Source of the DNA: Micromonospora coxensis
Lineage (GTDB): Bacteria > Actinomycetota > Actinomycetes > Mycobacteriales > Micromonosporaceae
Direction of reading: 5' to 3'
Assembly: GCF_900090295.1 (NCBI RefSeq)
Contig: NZ_LT607753.1
Coordinates: forward strand, 248,001-312,000
DNA: 64,000 nt
Shown here piece after piece: positions 43,442 through 52,150 of the stretch (positions are counted from its first letter, which is position 1; every line of letters starts with the position of its first letter). A program made the translations under genes and the position numbers. The notes beneath the pieces were generated by a model that searched no databases, was not told the DNA's origin, and saw nothing but the letters and a program-made list of their open reading frames with translations.

Positions 43442-43851
43442 GCGGGGCGTACGAGCTGCGGCCGATCGGCCGGGTCGAGTCGCCGCTGACCGATCCGGCG
43501 GACGCGCCCCGGCAGGGCGACGAGGGCGCACCGCCGTCCTGGCTGGTCTTCTCCCCGACCGTCGCGGCCGGGCTGGGCGACCTGCGTCCCGGTGCCGAGG
43601 TGCTGGTGTTGACGTGGTTGGACCGGGCCCGCCGGGACGTCCTCACGGTGCATCCGCGCGGGGACCGCAGCCGGCCGGAGGCCGGGGTGTTCAGCACCCG
43701 CTCCCCGCACCGGCCCAACCCGATCGGGCTGCACCGGGTGCGGGTGCTGGCGGTGGACGGCCTGCGGCTGCGGGTCGCCGACCTGGAGGCGGTGGACGGC
43801 ACGCCGGTGCTGGACGTCAAGCCGGTGCTCGGCCCGCCCGACGAGCGCTGA
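43438..43851 (+). CDS. trmO: TrmO-like tRNA methyltransferase (TsaA family)
   Basis: The 137-residue TsaA/VirR-type beta-barrel shows the family pattern IGRVESPLTDPAD, PGAEVLVLTWLDRA, GVFSTRSPHRPNPIGLHRVR and LDVKPVLG. TrmO N6-methylates t6A37 of tRNA-Thr with SAM. It lacks the C-terminal extension of E. coli TrmO. GTG start overlaps the upstream gene by 4 bp, which places a tRNA modification gene in a signalling operon. Confidence 0.88.
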   Translation: MSGAYELRPIGRVESPLTDPADAPRQGDEGAPPSWLVFSPTVAAGLGDLRPGAEVLVLTWLDRARRDVLTVHPRGDRSRPEAGVFSTRSPHRPNPIGLHRVRVLAVDGLRLRVADLEAVDGTPVLDVKPVLGPPDER

Positions 43852-43945
43852 CGCAGCGGCCGGGGCGCGTCGGGGCCCGTCGGGCCTGCGGGGTCGGCTC
43901 GTCGGGCAGGGCGGGTTCGCCTCCGGGCGCGCCGGGGGCGGACGG

Positions 43946-44575
43946 TCAGTGTCCCCGGGCGATCCACTCGTCGAGGTGCGGGGCCTCCGCGCCGATGGTG
44001 GTGCTGTCGCCGTGTCCGGTGTGCACGACGGTCTGCGGCGGCAGGGTCAGCAGCCGGGTGCGGATGGACTCCACGATGGTGCCGAAGTCGCTGTACGAGC
44101 GGCCGGTGGCGCCGGGGCCGCCGGCGAAGAGGGTGTCGCCGGTGAAGACCGCGCCGAGGTCCGGCGCGTGGAAGCTGCACGCGCCGGGGCTGTGCCCGGG
44201 GGTGTGCAGCACCCGCAGGGTGGTGCCGGCGACCTCGACCACCTGGCCGTCGGCCAGGTCGCCGTCGGGCGCGCGGTCGGGGTGGACCACGTCCCAGAGC
44301 ACCCGGTCGGCGGGGTGCAGCAGCACGGGCGCGCCGGTGGCCCCGGCCAGTTCGGGCGCGACCCGGACGTGGTCGTCGTGGGCGTGGCTGGCCAGGATCG
44401 CCCGTACCCGCCGGCCGCCGACGGCGCGCACGATCGCGTCGACGTCGTGCGGCGCGTCGATGACGACGCACTCGTCGTCGTCGCCGAGCACCCAGACGTT
44501 GTTGTCGACGTCGAAGCTCTGCCCGTCGAGGGAGAAGGTGCCGGAGGTGACCGTGTGGTCGACGCGGACGCTCAC
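43946..44575 (-). CDS. MBL-fold hydrolase coupled to MscR
   Basis: The 209-residue metallo-beta-lactamase-fold enzyme resembles glyoxalase [34 protein letters not shown] and [11 protein letters not shown] provide the two-metal ligand set. Next to mycothiol-dependent formaldehyde dehydrogenase, this family is proposed to hydrolyse S-formylmycothiol to formate. The GTG start overlaps the mscR stop by 4 bp (GTGA). Substrate is inferred from that coupling. Confidence 0.9.
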   Translation of the reverse strand: MSVRVDHTVTSGTFSLDGQSFDVDNNVWVLGDDDECVVIDAPHDVDAIVRAVGGRRVRAILASHAHDDHVRVAPELAGATGAPVLLHPADRVLWDVVHPDRAPDGDLADGQVVEVAGTTLRVLHTPGHSPGACSFHAPDLGAVFTGDTLFAGGPGATGRSYSDFGTIVESIRTRLLTLPPQTVVHTGHGDSTTIGAEAPHLDEWIARGH

Positions 44576-45660
44576 GGGAAGACCACCACCGAGCGCAGCA
44601 CGTCGCCGTGGTGCATCCGGGTGAACGCCTCCTCGACCTGCTCCAGCGCGATCTCCTCGGTGACGAAGGCGTCCAGGTCGAGCCGGCCCTGCCGGTACAG
44701 CTCGGTGAGCAGCGGGAAGTCGCGGCTGGGCAGGCAGTCGCCGTACCAGCTGGACTTGAGCGCCCCGCCCCGGCCGAAGACGTCCAGCAGCGGCAGGTCG
44801 ACGGTCATCTCCGGGGTAGGCACGCCGACCAGCACCACGGTGCCGGCCAGGTCACGGGCGTAGAAGGCCTGCTTCCAGGTCTCCGGACGGCCCACCGCGT
44901 CGATGACCACGTCGGCGCCGAAGCCGCCGGTGGCGGCCCGGATCGCCTCGACCGGGTCCTCGGCGGAGGCGTTCACGGTGTGAGTGGCGCCGAACCTGCG
45001 GGCCCAGTCGAGCTTGCGGGCGTCGGTGTCGACCGCGACGATCGTCGTCGCGCCGGCCAGGGCCGCGCCGGCCACCGCGGCGTCGCCGACCCCGCCACAG
45101 CCGATCACGGCGACGGAGTCGCCCCGGGTGACCTGCCCGGTGTTCATCGCCGCGCCGAGGCCGGCCATCACGCCGCAGCCGAGCAGGCCCACGGCGGCGG
45201 GCCGGGCGGACGGGTCGACCTTGGTGCACTGCCCGGCGTGGACGAGGGTCTTCTCGGCGAACGCCCCGATGCCCAGGGCCGGGCTCAGTTCGGTGCCGTC
45301 GGTGAGGGTCATCCGCTGGGCCGCGTTGTGGGTGTCGAAGCAGTACCAGGGGCGACCGCGCCGGCAGGCCCGGCACTGGCCGCAGACGGCCCGCCAGTTG
45401 AGCACCACGAAGTCGCCGGGCGCGACCTCGGTGACGCCCGCGCCGACGGTCTCGACGATGCCGGCGGCCTCGTGGCCGAGCAGGAACGGGTAGTCGTCGG
45501 TGATGCCGCCCTCGCGGTAGTGCAGGTCGGTGTGGCAGACCCCGCAGGACTGCACCTTCACCACCGCCTCGCCGGGCCCCGGGTCGGGCACCACGATGGT
45601 GGTGACCTCGACCGGCGCGCCCTTGCGCCGTGAAATGACTCCCCGGACCTCCTGGCTCAC
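44572..45660 (-). CDS. mscR: S-(hydroxymethyl)mycothiol dehydrogenase
   Basis: The 362-residue zinc alcohol dehydrogenase belongs to the mycothiol-dependent formaldehyde dehydrogenase group (also mycothiol nitrosoreductase). It has [20 protein letters not shown], the Cys cluster [15 protein letters not shown], the long [13 protein letters not shown] part and [12 protein letters not shown] for NAD. It oxidises the formaldehyde-mycothiol adduct or reduces S-nitrosomycothiol. The GTG at 45660 with AGGAGGAG upstream gives the same length as Rv2259. Operon with the MBL hydrolase. Confidence 0.93.
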   Translation of the reverse strand: MSQEVRGVISRRKGAPVEVTTIVVPDPGPGEAVVKVQSCGVCHTDLHYREGGITDDYPFLLGHEAAGIVETVGAGVTEVAPGDFVVLNWRAVCGQCRACRRGRPWYCFDTHNAAQRMTLTDGTELSPALGIGAFAEKTLVHAGQCTKVDPSARPAAVGLLGCGVMAGLGAAMNTGQVTRGDSVAVIGCGGVGDAAVAGAALAGATTIVAVDTDARKLDWARRFGATHTVNASAEDPVEAIRAATGGFGADVVIDAVGRPETWKQAFYARDLAGTVVLVGVPTPEMTVDLPLLDVFGRGGALKSSWYGDCLPSRDFPLLTELYRQGRLDLDAFVTEEIALEQVEEAFTRMHHGDVLRSVVVFP

Positions 45661-46040
45661 GCTCTCCTCCTGCTTCCCGGCCGGTGACGGCCGCGCGTCG
45701 GTCACGCCTCTCCACCGAACCTAGCGCGATCAGCCCCCGCGCCCCGCCGGCCCGCCGGACACGCCGCCCGCGCGCCGGTCGCGCGCCGCGACCGCGCCGG
45801 CTCCCTCTCGGATACGCGGACAGCCCGGCCGGTGATGGCCGGGCGCTGCCGGTCCACCGTCCGGGTGTCCCACCGTCGATCGCTCTCGGTGACCTCGAGA
45901 CGATCGACAGACGGTCGTGTCGGCGCGGCAGCCGTCGGGTGTCCGACGGCCGACCGACGGACACGGCAGTACGGCCGGCGCCCGATCAGGGGCCTTCCGA
46001 CCGCCTGCACGCCGAGCCCTCGGATCAGGGGCGGAGCGAC
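45661..46040. other. Intergenic region with two hairpins, no gene seen
   Basis: This 380-bp region separates mscR from the MFS gene. Perfect hairpins lie at 45823-45844 (8-bp GCCCGGCC arms, loop of 6) and 45931-45950 (8-bp GCCGTCGG arms, loop GTGT). The latter is 90 bp beyond the MFS stop and may end that transcript. The mscR promoter should lie here but is not obvious. Confidence 0.45.
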
Positions 46041-47345
46041 TCAGCCGCGGTCGCCCACCGGTTGCGCCGACCGGGCGGCGGCCAGCTCGGTGGCGTGCCG
46101 GCGGCGGGCGGCGTTGCGGTGGCGCAGCACCTGGACCGCGCCGAGCACCCAGAGCAGGTACTGCACGGCGAACGCCCAGCGGTACGCGGCCAGGTCGGGG
46201 GTGGCGCCGGCCGGGGTGGCCAGGTCGAGGACCAGACCGACGGCGAGGATCAGCAGGATCGAGGCGACGAAGCCGCCCACGTTGACGATGCCGGTGGCAC
46301 TGCCGATGCGGTGCACCGGGTTGGCGGTGCGCGCGTAGTCGAACCCGATCACCGAGCCGGGGCCGTTGACCGCCAGCACCAGCACCAGCGTCACCAGCAG
46401 CCAGTGCGGCGCCCGTCCGGGCCAGGCCAGCACGGCGGCCCAGACCGCCGCGGTGGCGGCGGTGATCGCGAAGACCAGCACCGAGCGGTGGAACGGGTGC
46501 CGGGCGCAGAGCTGGGCGACGACCGGGCCGCAGAGCAACGTCGCGACGGTCATCAGGGTCAGCAGCGAGGCCGCGGCGGTCGGTGACAGACCCTGCCCCT
46601 GGACGAGGAACGGGTAGCCCCAGAGCAGCGCGAAGACCGCGCCGGAGAACTGGGTGACGAAATGGGTCCACAGTCCCAGCCGGGTGCCCGGGTGCTCCCA
46701 CGACTCGGCGAGCCGCCGGCGTACGGTCGCCAGGTCGGGGGCGACGGCGGTGGCGTGCTCCCGGTGCGGGGTGTCCCGGACGGCGGCGGCGACCATGAGC
46801 AGCACGGTCACGCCCACGGCGGCGGCGGTGAGGAAGGCCGGGGTCCAGCCGGCGTGGTGCAGCAGCGCCACCAGCGGCACCGCGCCGAGGATCGCGCCGA
46901 GCTGGCCCAGGGTGCCGGTGAGCTGCACCATCAGCGGGTTGCGCCGCCCGGGGAACCAGAACGCGACGATCCGCAGCACGCTGATGAAGGTCATCGCGTC
47001 ACCGAGGCCGACCAGCACCCGGGCGGCCACGGCCAGCCGGACGTCGGTGGCGACGGCGAAGCAGAGCTGGCCGGCGACCATCAACGCGCCACCGGCGAGC
47101 AGCAACCGGCGGGATCCGTACCGGTCGAGCAGCACCCCGACCGGGACCTGCATGACCGCGTACACGGCGAGTTGCGCCACCGAGAAGGTGGCCAGCGCGG
47201 AGGCGTTGATGTCGAAGCGGTGCGCGGCGTCGACCCCGGTCACGCCGAGCGAGCTGCGGTGGAACACCGCGGCCACGTACGCGCTCAGCGCCACCGCCCA
47301 GACGGTGCCGGCGCGGCGGCGCGACCCGGTCGGGTCGTCGGTCAC
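46041..47345 (-). CDS. MFS transporter coupled to GntR regulator
   Basis: The 434-residue protein has about 12 transmembrane helices. The first half contains FHRSSLGVTGVDAAHRFDIN and GVLLDRYGSRRLL (loop 2-3 motif), and the second contains LLWGYPFLVQGQGLS. The pattern resembles anion/nitrate or organic-acid MFS carriers of the type often placed with FCD regulators; substrate not known. The GTG start overlaps the gntR stop by 4 bp. Confidence 0.88.
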   Translation of the reverse strand: MTDDPTGSRRRAGTVWAVALSAYVAAVFHRSSLGVTGVDAAHRFDINASALATFSVAQLAVYAVMQVPVGVLLDRYGSRRLLLAGGALMVAGQLCFAVATDVRLAVAARVLVGLGDAMTFISVLRIVAFWFPGRRNPLMVQLTGTLGQLGAILGAVPLVALLHHAGWTPAFLTAAAVGVTVLLMVAAAVRDTPHREHATAVAPDLATVRRRLAESWEHPGTRLGLWTHFVTQFSGAVFALLWGYPFLVQGQGLSPTAAASLLTLMTVATLLCGPVVAQLCARHPFHRSVLVFAITAATAAVWAAVLAWPGRAPHWLLVTLVLVLAVNGPGSVIGFDYARTANPVHRIGSATGIVNVGGFVASILLILAVGLVLDLATPAGATPDLAAYRWAFAVQYLLWVLGAVQVLRHRNAARRRHATELAAARSAQPVGDRG

Positions 47346-48007
47346 CGCAGCGTCCGCAGCACGGTGGCGGCGTTGTCGATGTGCGCGCCCACCGTGTCGA
47401 GCCAGCGCTGCGGGTCGTCGCCGTCGAGGGCGGCGAGCTGGCCGGCGTGCTCGGTGAGGGCCACCTCGGCCCAGCCGGGCGAGAGCCGGAAGCTGGCCTC
47501 GCCCATCCGCAGTTGCCGGTCGCGCAGCCGGTGGTACAGCTCGGCGAGGATCTCGTTGCCGGCCGCCTCGACGACGCCGGCGTGGAAGGCCCGGTCGGCC
47601 TCCATCAGCGCGCGCAGGTCACCGGCGGCGTGCGCCGCGCGCATCCGGTCCAGCCAGCCGGCCAGCACCGGTCGCAGGGTGTGCCGCCGCGGCCAGACCC
47701 GTTCGGCGGCGTGCAGCTCGACCAGGCGGCGGGCCTCGATCACGTCGGTGATCTCCCGGGCGCTGACCGGTCGGATGAGCGCTCCGCGCTTGGGGTAGAG
47801 CGCGACCAGGCCCTCGGCCTCCAGGCGGAGCAGCGCCTCGCGCACCGGGGTGCGCGACACCTGCGCGGCCTCGGCGATCTCGCCCTCGCTGACCAGCAGC
47901 CCGCCCGGGTAGACCTGCTCCAGGATGCCGCGTTTGAGGTGGCGGTAGGCGCGCTCCGCGGCCGAGGGGACGGTGGCGCGCTGCTGCGAAACCCGGGGAT
48001 GCGTCAT
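47342..48007 (-). CDS. GntR-family regulator, FCD (FadR-like) type
   Basis: The 221-residue protein has an N-terminal winged helix (about 15-80: AERAYRHLKRGILEQVYPGG, VSRTPVREALLRLEAEGLV) and an all-helical FCD effector domain (90-215) with Asp/His metal ligands in MEADRAFHAGVVEAAGN and EHAGQLAAL. FCD domains bind carboxylates. ATG 48007 is preferred; an AT-rich TCATAGATACATGA patch overlapping the start could be an operator. It probably controls the coupled MFS carrier. Confidence 0.9.
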   Translation of the reverse strand: MTHPRVSQQRATVPSAAERAYRHLKRGILEQVYPGGLLVSEGEIAEAAQVSRTPVREALLRLEAEGLVALYPKRGALIRPVSAREITDVIEARRLVELHAAERVWPRRHTLRPVLAGWLDRMRAAHAAGDLRALMEADRAFHAGVVEAAGNEILAELYHRLRDRQLRMGEASFRLSPGWAEVALTEHAGQLAALDGDDPQRWLDTVGAHIDNAATVLRTLR

Positions 48008-48088
48008 GTATCTATGATGTGTCCCGCACTGCCGGCCGGGGCTCGGCGGGTCGGGCGGGGTGCGACAGGCCACACCCGGGCGGTCGGA

Positions 48089-49195
48089 TCAGCCCGGCCG
48101 CAGGCCGATCAGGCCGTCGCCGTCCAGGGCGAAGCCGGTCCGGAACGGGCCGCCGAGCCGGTCCAGCAGGTTGGTCAGCCAGCGTGCCTCGGCCGGCGAC
48201 GCCCGCTGCAGTCGCATCCGGCGCATCCGCACCGGGGCCAGACGCAGCCGGGCCAGTCCGTCGGCGTCGAACGTGGGCAGGTGCAGCAGCCGCAGCTCCG
48301 GGCGGTACGACTCCTGCCCGCCGATGCCCTCGTAGTCGTCGACCAGGTCGCCGGCGCCGTAGAGGATCAGCGCGCCCCGGTGCACCTCGATCGGGCGGGG
48401 GTGGTGCGAGGAGTGGCCGTGCACCAGGCGTACCCCCGCCTCGACCAGCCGGTGCGCGAACCGCACCTGCTCGGGCGGCACGTCGTACCCCCAGTTGGAT
48501 CCCCAGTGCACGGAGACCGCCACCAGGTCGTCCGGGCCGGCCTCGCGGTCGATCCGCGCGACGAGCGCGGCGGCGCACGCCTCGCTCGCCTCCGGCAGGT
48601 ACGCCACCCCGGCCCGCCGGTCGGTGGCCGCCCAGTGCGGCGGCACACCGCTGGACGGGGTGCCCACCGACCAGAGCAGCAGCCGGCGACCGCCGCGCAG
48701 CGCGACCCGGGCCGGACGCCACGCCTCGTCCTCGTCCCGGCCGGCCCCGACCGGCGTGATGCCGGCCCGGCGCAGCGCGTCCAGGGTGTCGGCGAGCCCG
48801 TCCGGGCCGAAGTCGAGCACGTGGTTGTTGGCCAGCGCGCAGACGTCGAGCCGGGCGGCGGTGAGGCAGGCCAGGTTGTCCGGGTGCATCCGGTAGTGGA
48901 TCCCCTTGCCGGCGGCGAAGTCGCCCCGGCCGGTCACCGAGGTCTCCAGGTTGACGATCCGCGCGTCGGGCCGCAGCTCGTCGAGGAGTTCCCGCGCGTC
49001 GCCCCACGGCCAGTCCGGCGGGGCCGGGCGAGGGATCGGCCCGGACACCGTCTCGGCCAGCTCCACGTACCGGCGGGCGTCGGTGACGGCCTGCTCGCGC
49101 AGCTCCGGTGGGCCGGGCCGGGGCAGGATCTGGTCCACGCCCCGACCGGTCATCACGTCCCCGCTGAGGAAGAGGGTCACCTCGTCGTCCGGCAC
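48089..49195 (-). CDS. CapA-type metallophosphoesterase-fold protein
   Basis: The roughly 368-residue protein of the CapA/PgsA poly-gamma-glutamate synthesis family has VTLFLSGDVMTGRGVDQ, IVNLETSVTG, CALANNHVLDFG, VSVHWGSNWGY and VHGHSSHHPRPIEVH. Its fold is that of calcineurin-like phosphoesterases, but the substrate is unclear, and no polyglutamate synthase genes are near. No signal peptide is visible. Start uncertain: GTG 49195 or ATG-like codon at 49228. Confidence 0.88.
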   Translation of the reverse strand: MPDDEVTLFLSGDVMTGRGVDQILPRPGPPELREQAVTDARRYVELAETVSGPIPRPAPPDWPWGDARELLDELRPDARIVNLETSVTGRGDFAAGKGIHYRMHPDNLACLTAARLDVCALANNHVLDFGPDGLADTLDALRRAGITPVGAGRDEDEAWRPARVALRGGRRLLLWSVGTPSSGVPPHWAATDRRAGVAYLPEASEACAAALVARIDREAGPDDLVAVSVHWGSNWGYDVPPEQVRFAHRLVEAGVRLVHGHSSHHPRPIEVHRGALILYGAGDLVDDYEGIGGQESYRPELRLLHLPTFDADGLARLRLAPVRMRRMRLQRASPAEARWLTNLLDRLGGPFRTGFALDGDGLIGLRPG

Positions 49196-49293
49196 ACCGT
49201 CGCATTCCCGCCGGGAGCCGCTTCGCACCCTCCCGGGCCAGGGGAATCGCCGGACGGGGCGTGAGCGGCGACGGCGCGGGTACCAGGGCGGCC

Positions 49294-50190
49294 ATGACGG
49301 TGGACGTGACGGTGGTGGTGGCCACCCGCAACCGGCGGGAGCAGCTGCTCGACGTGCTCGCCCGGCATCCCGGGCCGGTGGTCGTGGTGGACAACGGGTC
49401 GGACGACGGGACCCCGGAGGCGGTGGCGGCGGCCCACCCCGAGGTCCGGCTGGTCCGGCTCGGGGCGAACCTCGGCGCGGGCACCGCCCGCAACGTCGGG
49501 GTGGCGCTGGCGCGCACCCCGTACGTCGCGTTCGCCGACGACGACTCGTACTGGGCGCCGGGCGCCCTGGACCGGGCGGCGGAGATCCTGCGGGCGTACC
49601 CGCGCACCGGGCTGGTCACCGCACGGGTGCTGGTCGGGCCGCAGGCCCGGCTCGACCCGATCTGCGCCGAGATGGCCGCCGCGCCGCTGGGCGCCCCGGC
49701 GGACGCGCCCGGCCCGTCGGTGCTGGGCTTCCTGGCCTGCGCGGTGGTGCTGCGCCGCGCCGCGTTCACCGACGTCGGCGGGTTCGCCGACCGGCTCGGG
49801 ACGTACGGCGAGGAGGCGCTGCTGGCGATGGACCTGGCCGCCGCCGGCTGGCGGCTGGCGTACGTGCCGGAGCTGGTGGTGCACCACCTGCCGTCGCCGT
49901 CGGGGCGTGATCCACGGGCCCGGCGGCGGCAGGAGGCGCGCAACCGGGTGCTGACCACGGCGCTGCGCCGGCCGGTGGGGGTGCTGGGTGCGGTGGTGGC
50001 CGAGACCTGGCGGGACCCCGAGCGCCGCGCCGGGCTGCGTGACGCGGCCCGGCAGCTCGGCTGGGTGCTGCGCCGGCGGCGCCGGCTGCCGGCGGCGGTC
50101 GAGGCGGACCTGGCCGTGCTGGAGGGCCGGGCGCCGGCCCGGCCGCCGGTCACGGCGAGCGCCGCGGCGGCCGGGGCGGGCGTCGACTGA
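49294..50190 (+). CDS. Family 2 glycosyltransferase
   Basis: The roughly 298-residue GT-A enzyme has VTVVVATRNRREQLLDVLAR (N-terminus), VVVDNGSDDGT, NLGAGTARNVG, the catalytic metal motif FADDDSYW, and GGFADRLGTYGEEALLAMDL. It transfers an unknown sugar in the cytoplasm; the C-terminus has Arg-rich helices. ATG 49294 (AGGG upstream) or GTG 49261 may be the start. No polysaccharide genes adjoin apart from divergent capA. Confidence 0.9.
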   Translation: MTVDVTVVVATRNRREQLLDVLARHPGPVVVVDNGSDDGTPEAVAAAHPEVRLVRLGANLGAGTARNVGVALARTPYVAFADDDSYWAPGALDRAAEILRAYPRTGLVTARVLVGPQARLDPICAEMAAAPLGAPADAPGPSVLGFLACAVVLRRAAFTDVGGFADRLGTYGEEALLAMDLAAAGWRLAYVPELVVHHLPSPSGRDPRARRRQEARNRVLTTALRRPVGVLGAVVAETWRDPERRAGLRDAARQLGWVLRRRRRLPAAVEADLAVLEGRAPARPPVTASAAAAGAGVD

Positions 50191-50248
50191 CCGACGACAT
50201 CCGCAGCTGCCGTGCGGATGGCACGACTACCCGGGTCGGGCGGCCCGA

Positions 50249-50298
50249 CGCAGCGGCGGGCGGGCCGGGACTCGTTCCCCGGCCCGCCCGCCGCTGCG
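50249..50298. terminator. 21-bp perfect hairpin between convergent genes
   Basis: Arms 50249-50269 and 50278-50298 are perfectly complementary with an 8-base loop. It lies between the glycosyltransferase (stop 50190) and the hydrolase (stop 50300) and touches the latter. Confidence 0.75.
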
Positions 50299-50299
50299 G

Positions 50300-51196
50300 T
50301 CAGTCGGTCGCCGCGACCGTGGCCGACCGGCCGCCGGTGGCCGGCCGGGCCTCGGTTGCCCAGAAGTCCACCAGCATCCGGTGGAACTCCTCGGCCCGCT
50401 CGACCTGCGGCAGGTGGCCGCAGTCGGTGAACAGGTGGGTGCGGGCCTTCGGCAGCCGGGCGCGGGCCGCGTCGAGGTGCGTGGCCGGGAGGATGAGGTC
50501 CCGGTCGCCCCAGACGATCAGCGTGGGGACGTCCCGCTCGGCCACCCGGGCCAGCAGCTCGTCGCGCCACTGCGGCCGTACGCCCCGGAAGGTGCCCAGG
50601 TGACGGCAGGTCTCCAGCATCACCCGCGCCGTGTACGGCTGCCCGGCCAGCTCCAGCGCGTACGCGATCCGCTCGTCGGTGACAAAGGACGGGTCGTGGA
50701 AGAGGGTCCGCTCCACCCGGCGGGCCGCGGCCCGGCTCGGGCGCAGCAGCAGCCGGCCCAGCGGACGCAGCGTCAGCAGCCGCAGCGCGAGGGTCACCTC
50801 CTGCCCGAAGCCGGCGCTGTTGACCAGCGCCAGGCTGGCCACCCGGTCCGGCTCGGCGGCGGCGACCTGCATGGCGACCGCCCCGCCGAGGGAGTTGCCG
50901 ACCAGGTGCGCCGGCTGGTCCACGCCGACGGTGTCGAGGTACCGCCCGACGAAGCGGCCCAGCGCCGGCAGGGTGCACGGCTCGGCCATCGGCAGCGAAC
51001 CGCCGTAGCCGGGCAGGTCGACGCTGTGCACCCGGAACCGCGACGCCAGCAACTCGTGCTGTTCGGTGAAGTCGCGCAGCGACCGCCCGATGCCGTGCAG
51101 CAGCACCACCGGCGGTCCGTCGCCGTCGACGCGGTGGCGTACCCGCCGGCCCTCGACGGTCACGTGCCGGGGACGCAGCCCGGCCGCGGCGCTCAC
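50300..51196 (-). CDS. Alpha/beta-hydrolase
   Basis: The 298-residue esterase-type enzyme has the oxyanion region VVLLHGIGRSLRDF, the nucleophile elbow GNSLGG, the acid in LIVWGDRDLILP and the catalytic His in DCGHLPQVERAEEF. It is last in the monooxygenase-SDR-hydrolase operon (GTGA-type overlap with the SDR). After Baeyer-Villiger oxidation of a ketone it could hydrolyse the ester product, which is an inference. Confidence 0.9.
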   Translation of the reverse strand: MSAAAGLRPRHVTVEGRRVRHRVDGDGPPVVLLHGIGRSLRDFTEQHELLASRFRVHSVDLPGYGGSLPMAEPCTLPALGRFVGRYLDTVGVDQPAHLVGNSLGGAVAMQVAAAEPDRVASLALVNSAGFGQEVTLALRLLTLRPLGRLLLRPSRAAARRVERTLFHDPSFVTDERIAYALELAGQPYTARVMLETCRHLGTFRGVRPQWRDELLARVAERDVPTLIVWGDRDLILPATHLDAARARLPKARTHLFTDCGHLPQVERAEEFHRMLVDFWATEARPATGGRSATVAATD

Positions 51197-52089
51197 GCCT
51201 GCTCCCCGGTGGACAGCTGGGACGTGGCGGCCGGGCGGGTGGCCCGGCGGGCCGGGTCGGCGGCGGCGCGGGCGAGCCCGACCGCGAGGACCCGCCCGTA
51301 CGAGGCGGGTGCGACCCGGGCCAGCAGGTCGGGCAGCTTCGCCGACCAGCCGATCAGCACCCGGCCCCGGCGCCGCCGGACGCCGCGCAGGATCACCTCT
51401 GCCGCGGTGGCCGGTGGGATGGACAGCAGCTTCTCGAACTGGCGCAGGCCGGTCTCGTACTCCTCGGGGGCCACGCCGCTGCCCACCCGGGCGTTGCGGG
51501 CGATCGCGGTGGCGATGCCGCCGGGGTGCACCGAGGTCACCCCGACACCGTCGTCGACAAGTTCGTGGCGCAGCGCCTCGGTGAAGCCGCGCACGGCGAA
51601 CTTGCTGGCCGAGTAGGCCGCCTGCCCGGCCGGGGCGATCAGTCCGAAGAGGCTGGAGACGTTGACCAGGTGGGAGCCGGGCTCGGCCTTGAGCGCCGGC
51701 AGCAGCGCGTGGGTCAGCCGGACCACCGCCCGGAAGTTGATGTCGAGCACCCAGTCGAACTCGTCGAGGGTGACCTGGTCGAAGCGTCCACCGAGGGCGA
51801 CCCCGGCGTTGTTGGCCAGCAGCCGCAGTCGGGGGTGGCGGGCGCGGATCTCCGCGGCGACCCGGTCGGTGGCGGCCGGGTCGGCCAGGTCGACCACGTG
51901 GGTGTCGACCTGGCGGTCGGGGTGGGCGGCGCGGATCGCCGCCGCCACCGCGTCGAGCCGGTCGGCGTCCCGGTCGAGCAGGACCAGGTGGCTGCCGCGG
52001 CGGGCGAGCCCGTGGGCGAGGGCCTCCCCGATCCCGCTCGCGGCGCCGGTGACCACAGCGGTCCCGGCGGTGAAGACGAATGGTCGCAC
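51193..52089 (-). CDS. Short-chain dehydrogenase
   Basis: The 298-residue SDR has the cofactor motif VVTGAASGIGEALA, NNAGVAL, Ser in LVNVSSLFG and Tyr/Lys in YSASKFAV. Its basic C-terminal part contains RRRRGRVLIGWSAK and a helix found in SDRs encoded beside EthA/MymA-type monooxygenases. The Asp in LLDRD at the second strand end favours NAD(H). It could supply ketone from alcohol to the upstream enzyme. Confidence 0.92.
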   Translation of the reverse strand: MRPFVFTAGTAVVTGAASGIGEALAHGLARRGSHLVLLDRDADRLDAVAAAIRAAHPDRQVDTHVVDLADPAATDRVAAEIRARHPRLRLLANNAGVALGGRFDQVTLDEFDWVLDINFRAVVRLTHALLPALKAEPGSHLVNVSSLFGLIAPAGQAAYSASKFAVRGFTEALRHELVDDGVGVTSVHPGGIATAIARNARVGSGVAPEEYETGLRQFEKLLSIPPATAAEVILRGVRRRRGRVLIGWSAKLPDLLARVAPASYGRVLAVGLARAAADPARRATRPAATSQLSTGEQA

Positions 52090-52150
52090 GCGGCCTCCTT
52101 GCGGCGCGGATGGTGCCTGGTGGTGGTGTGGTGCTGGTGGGACCCGGTCG

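Noticed and set aside
45702..46010. Minus-strand frame in the mscR-MFS gap
   Set aside because: Arg/Ala/Thr-rich without family pattern or ribosome site, and interrupted by hairpins.
50249..50298. Mobile-element end
   Set aside because: A long perfect hairpin between two convergent stops is best explained as a shared terminator; no transposase or target duplication.
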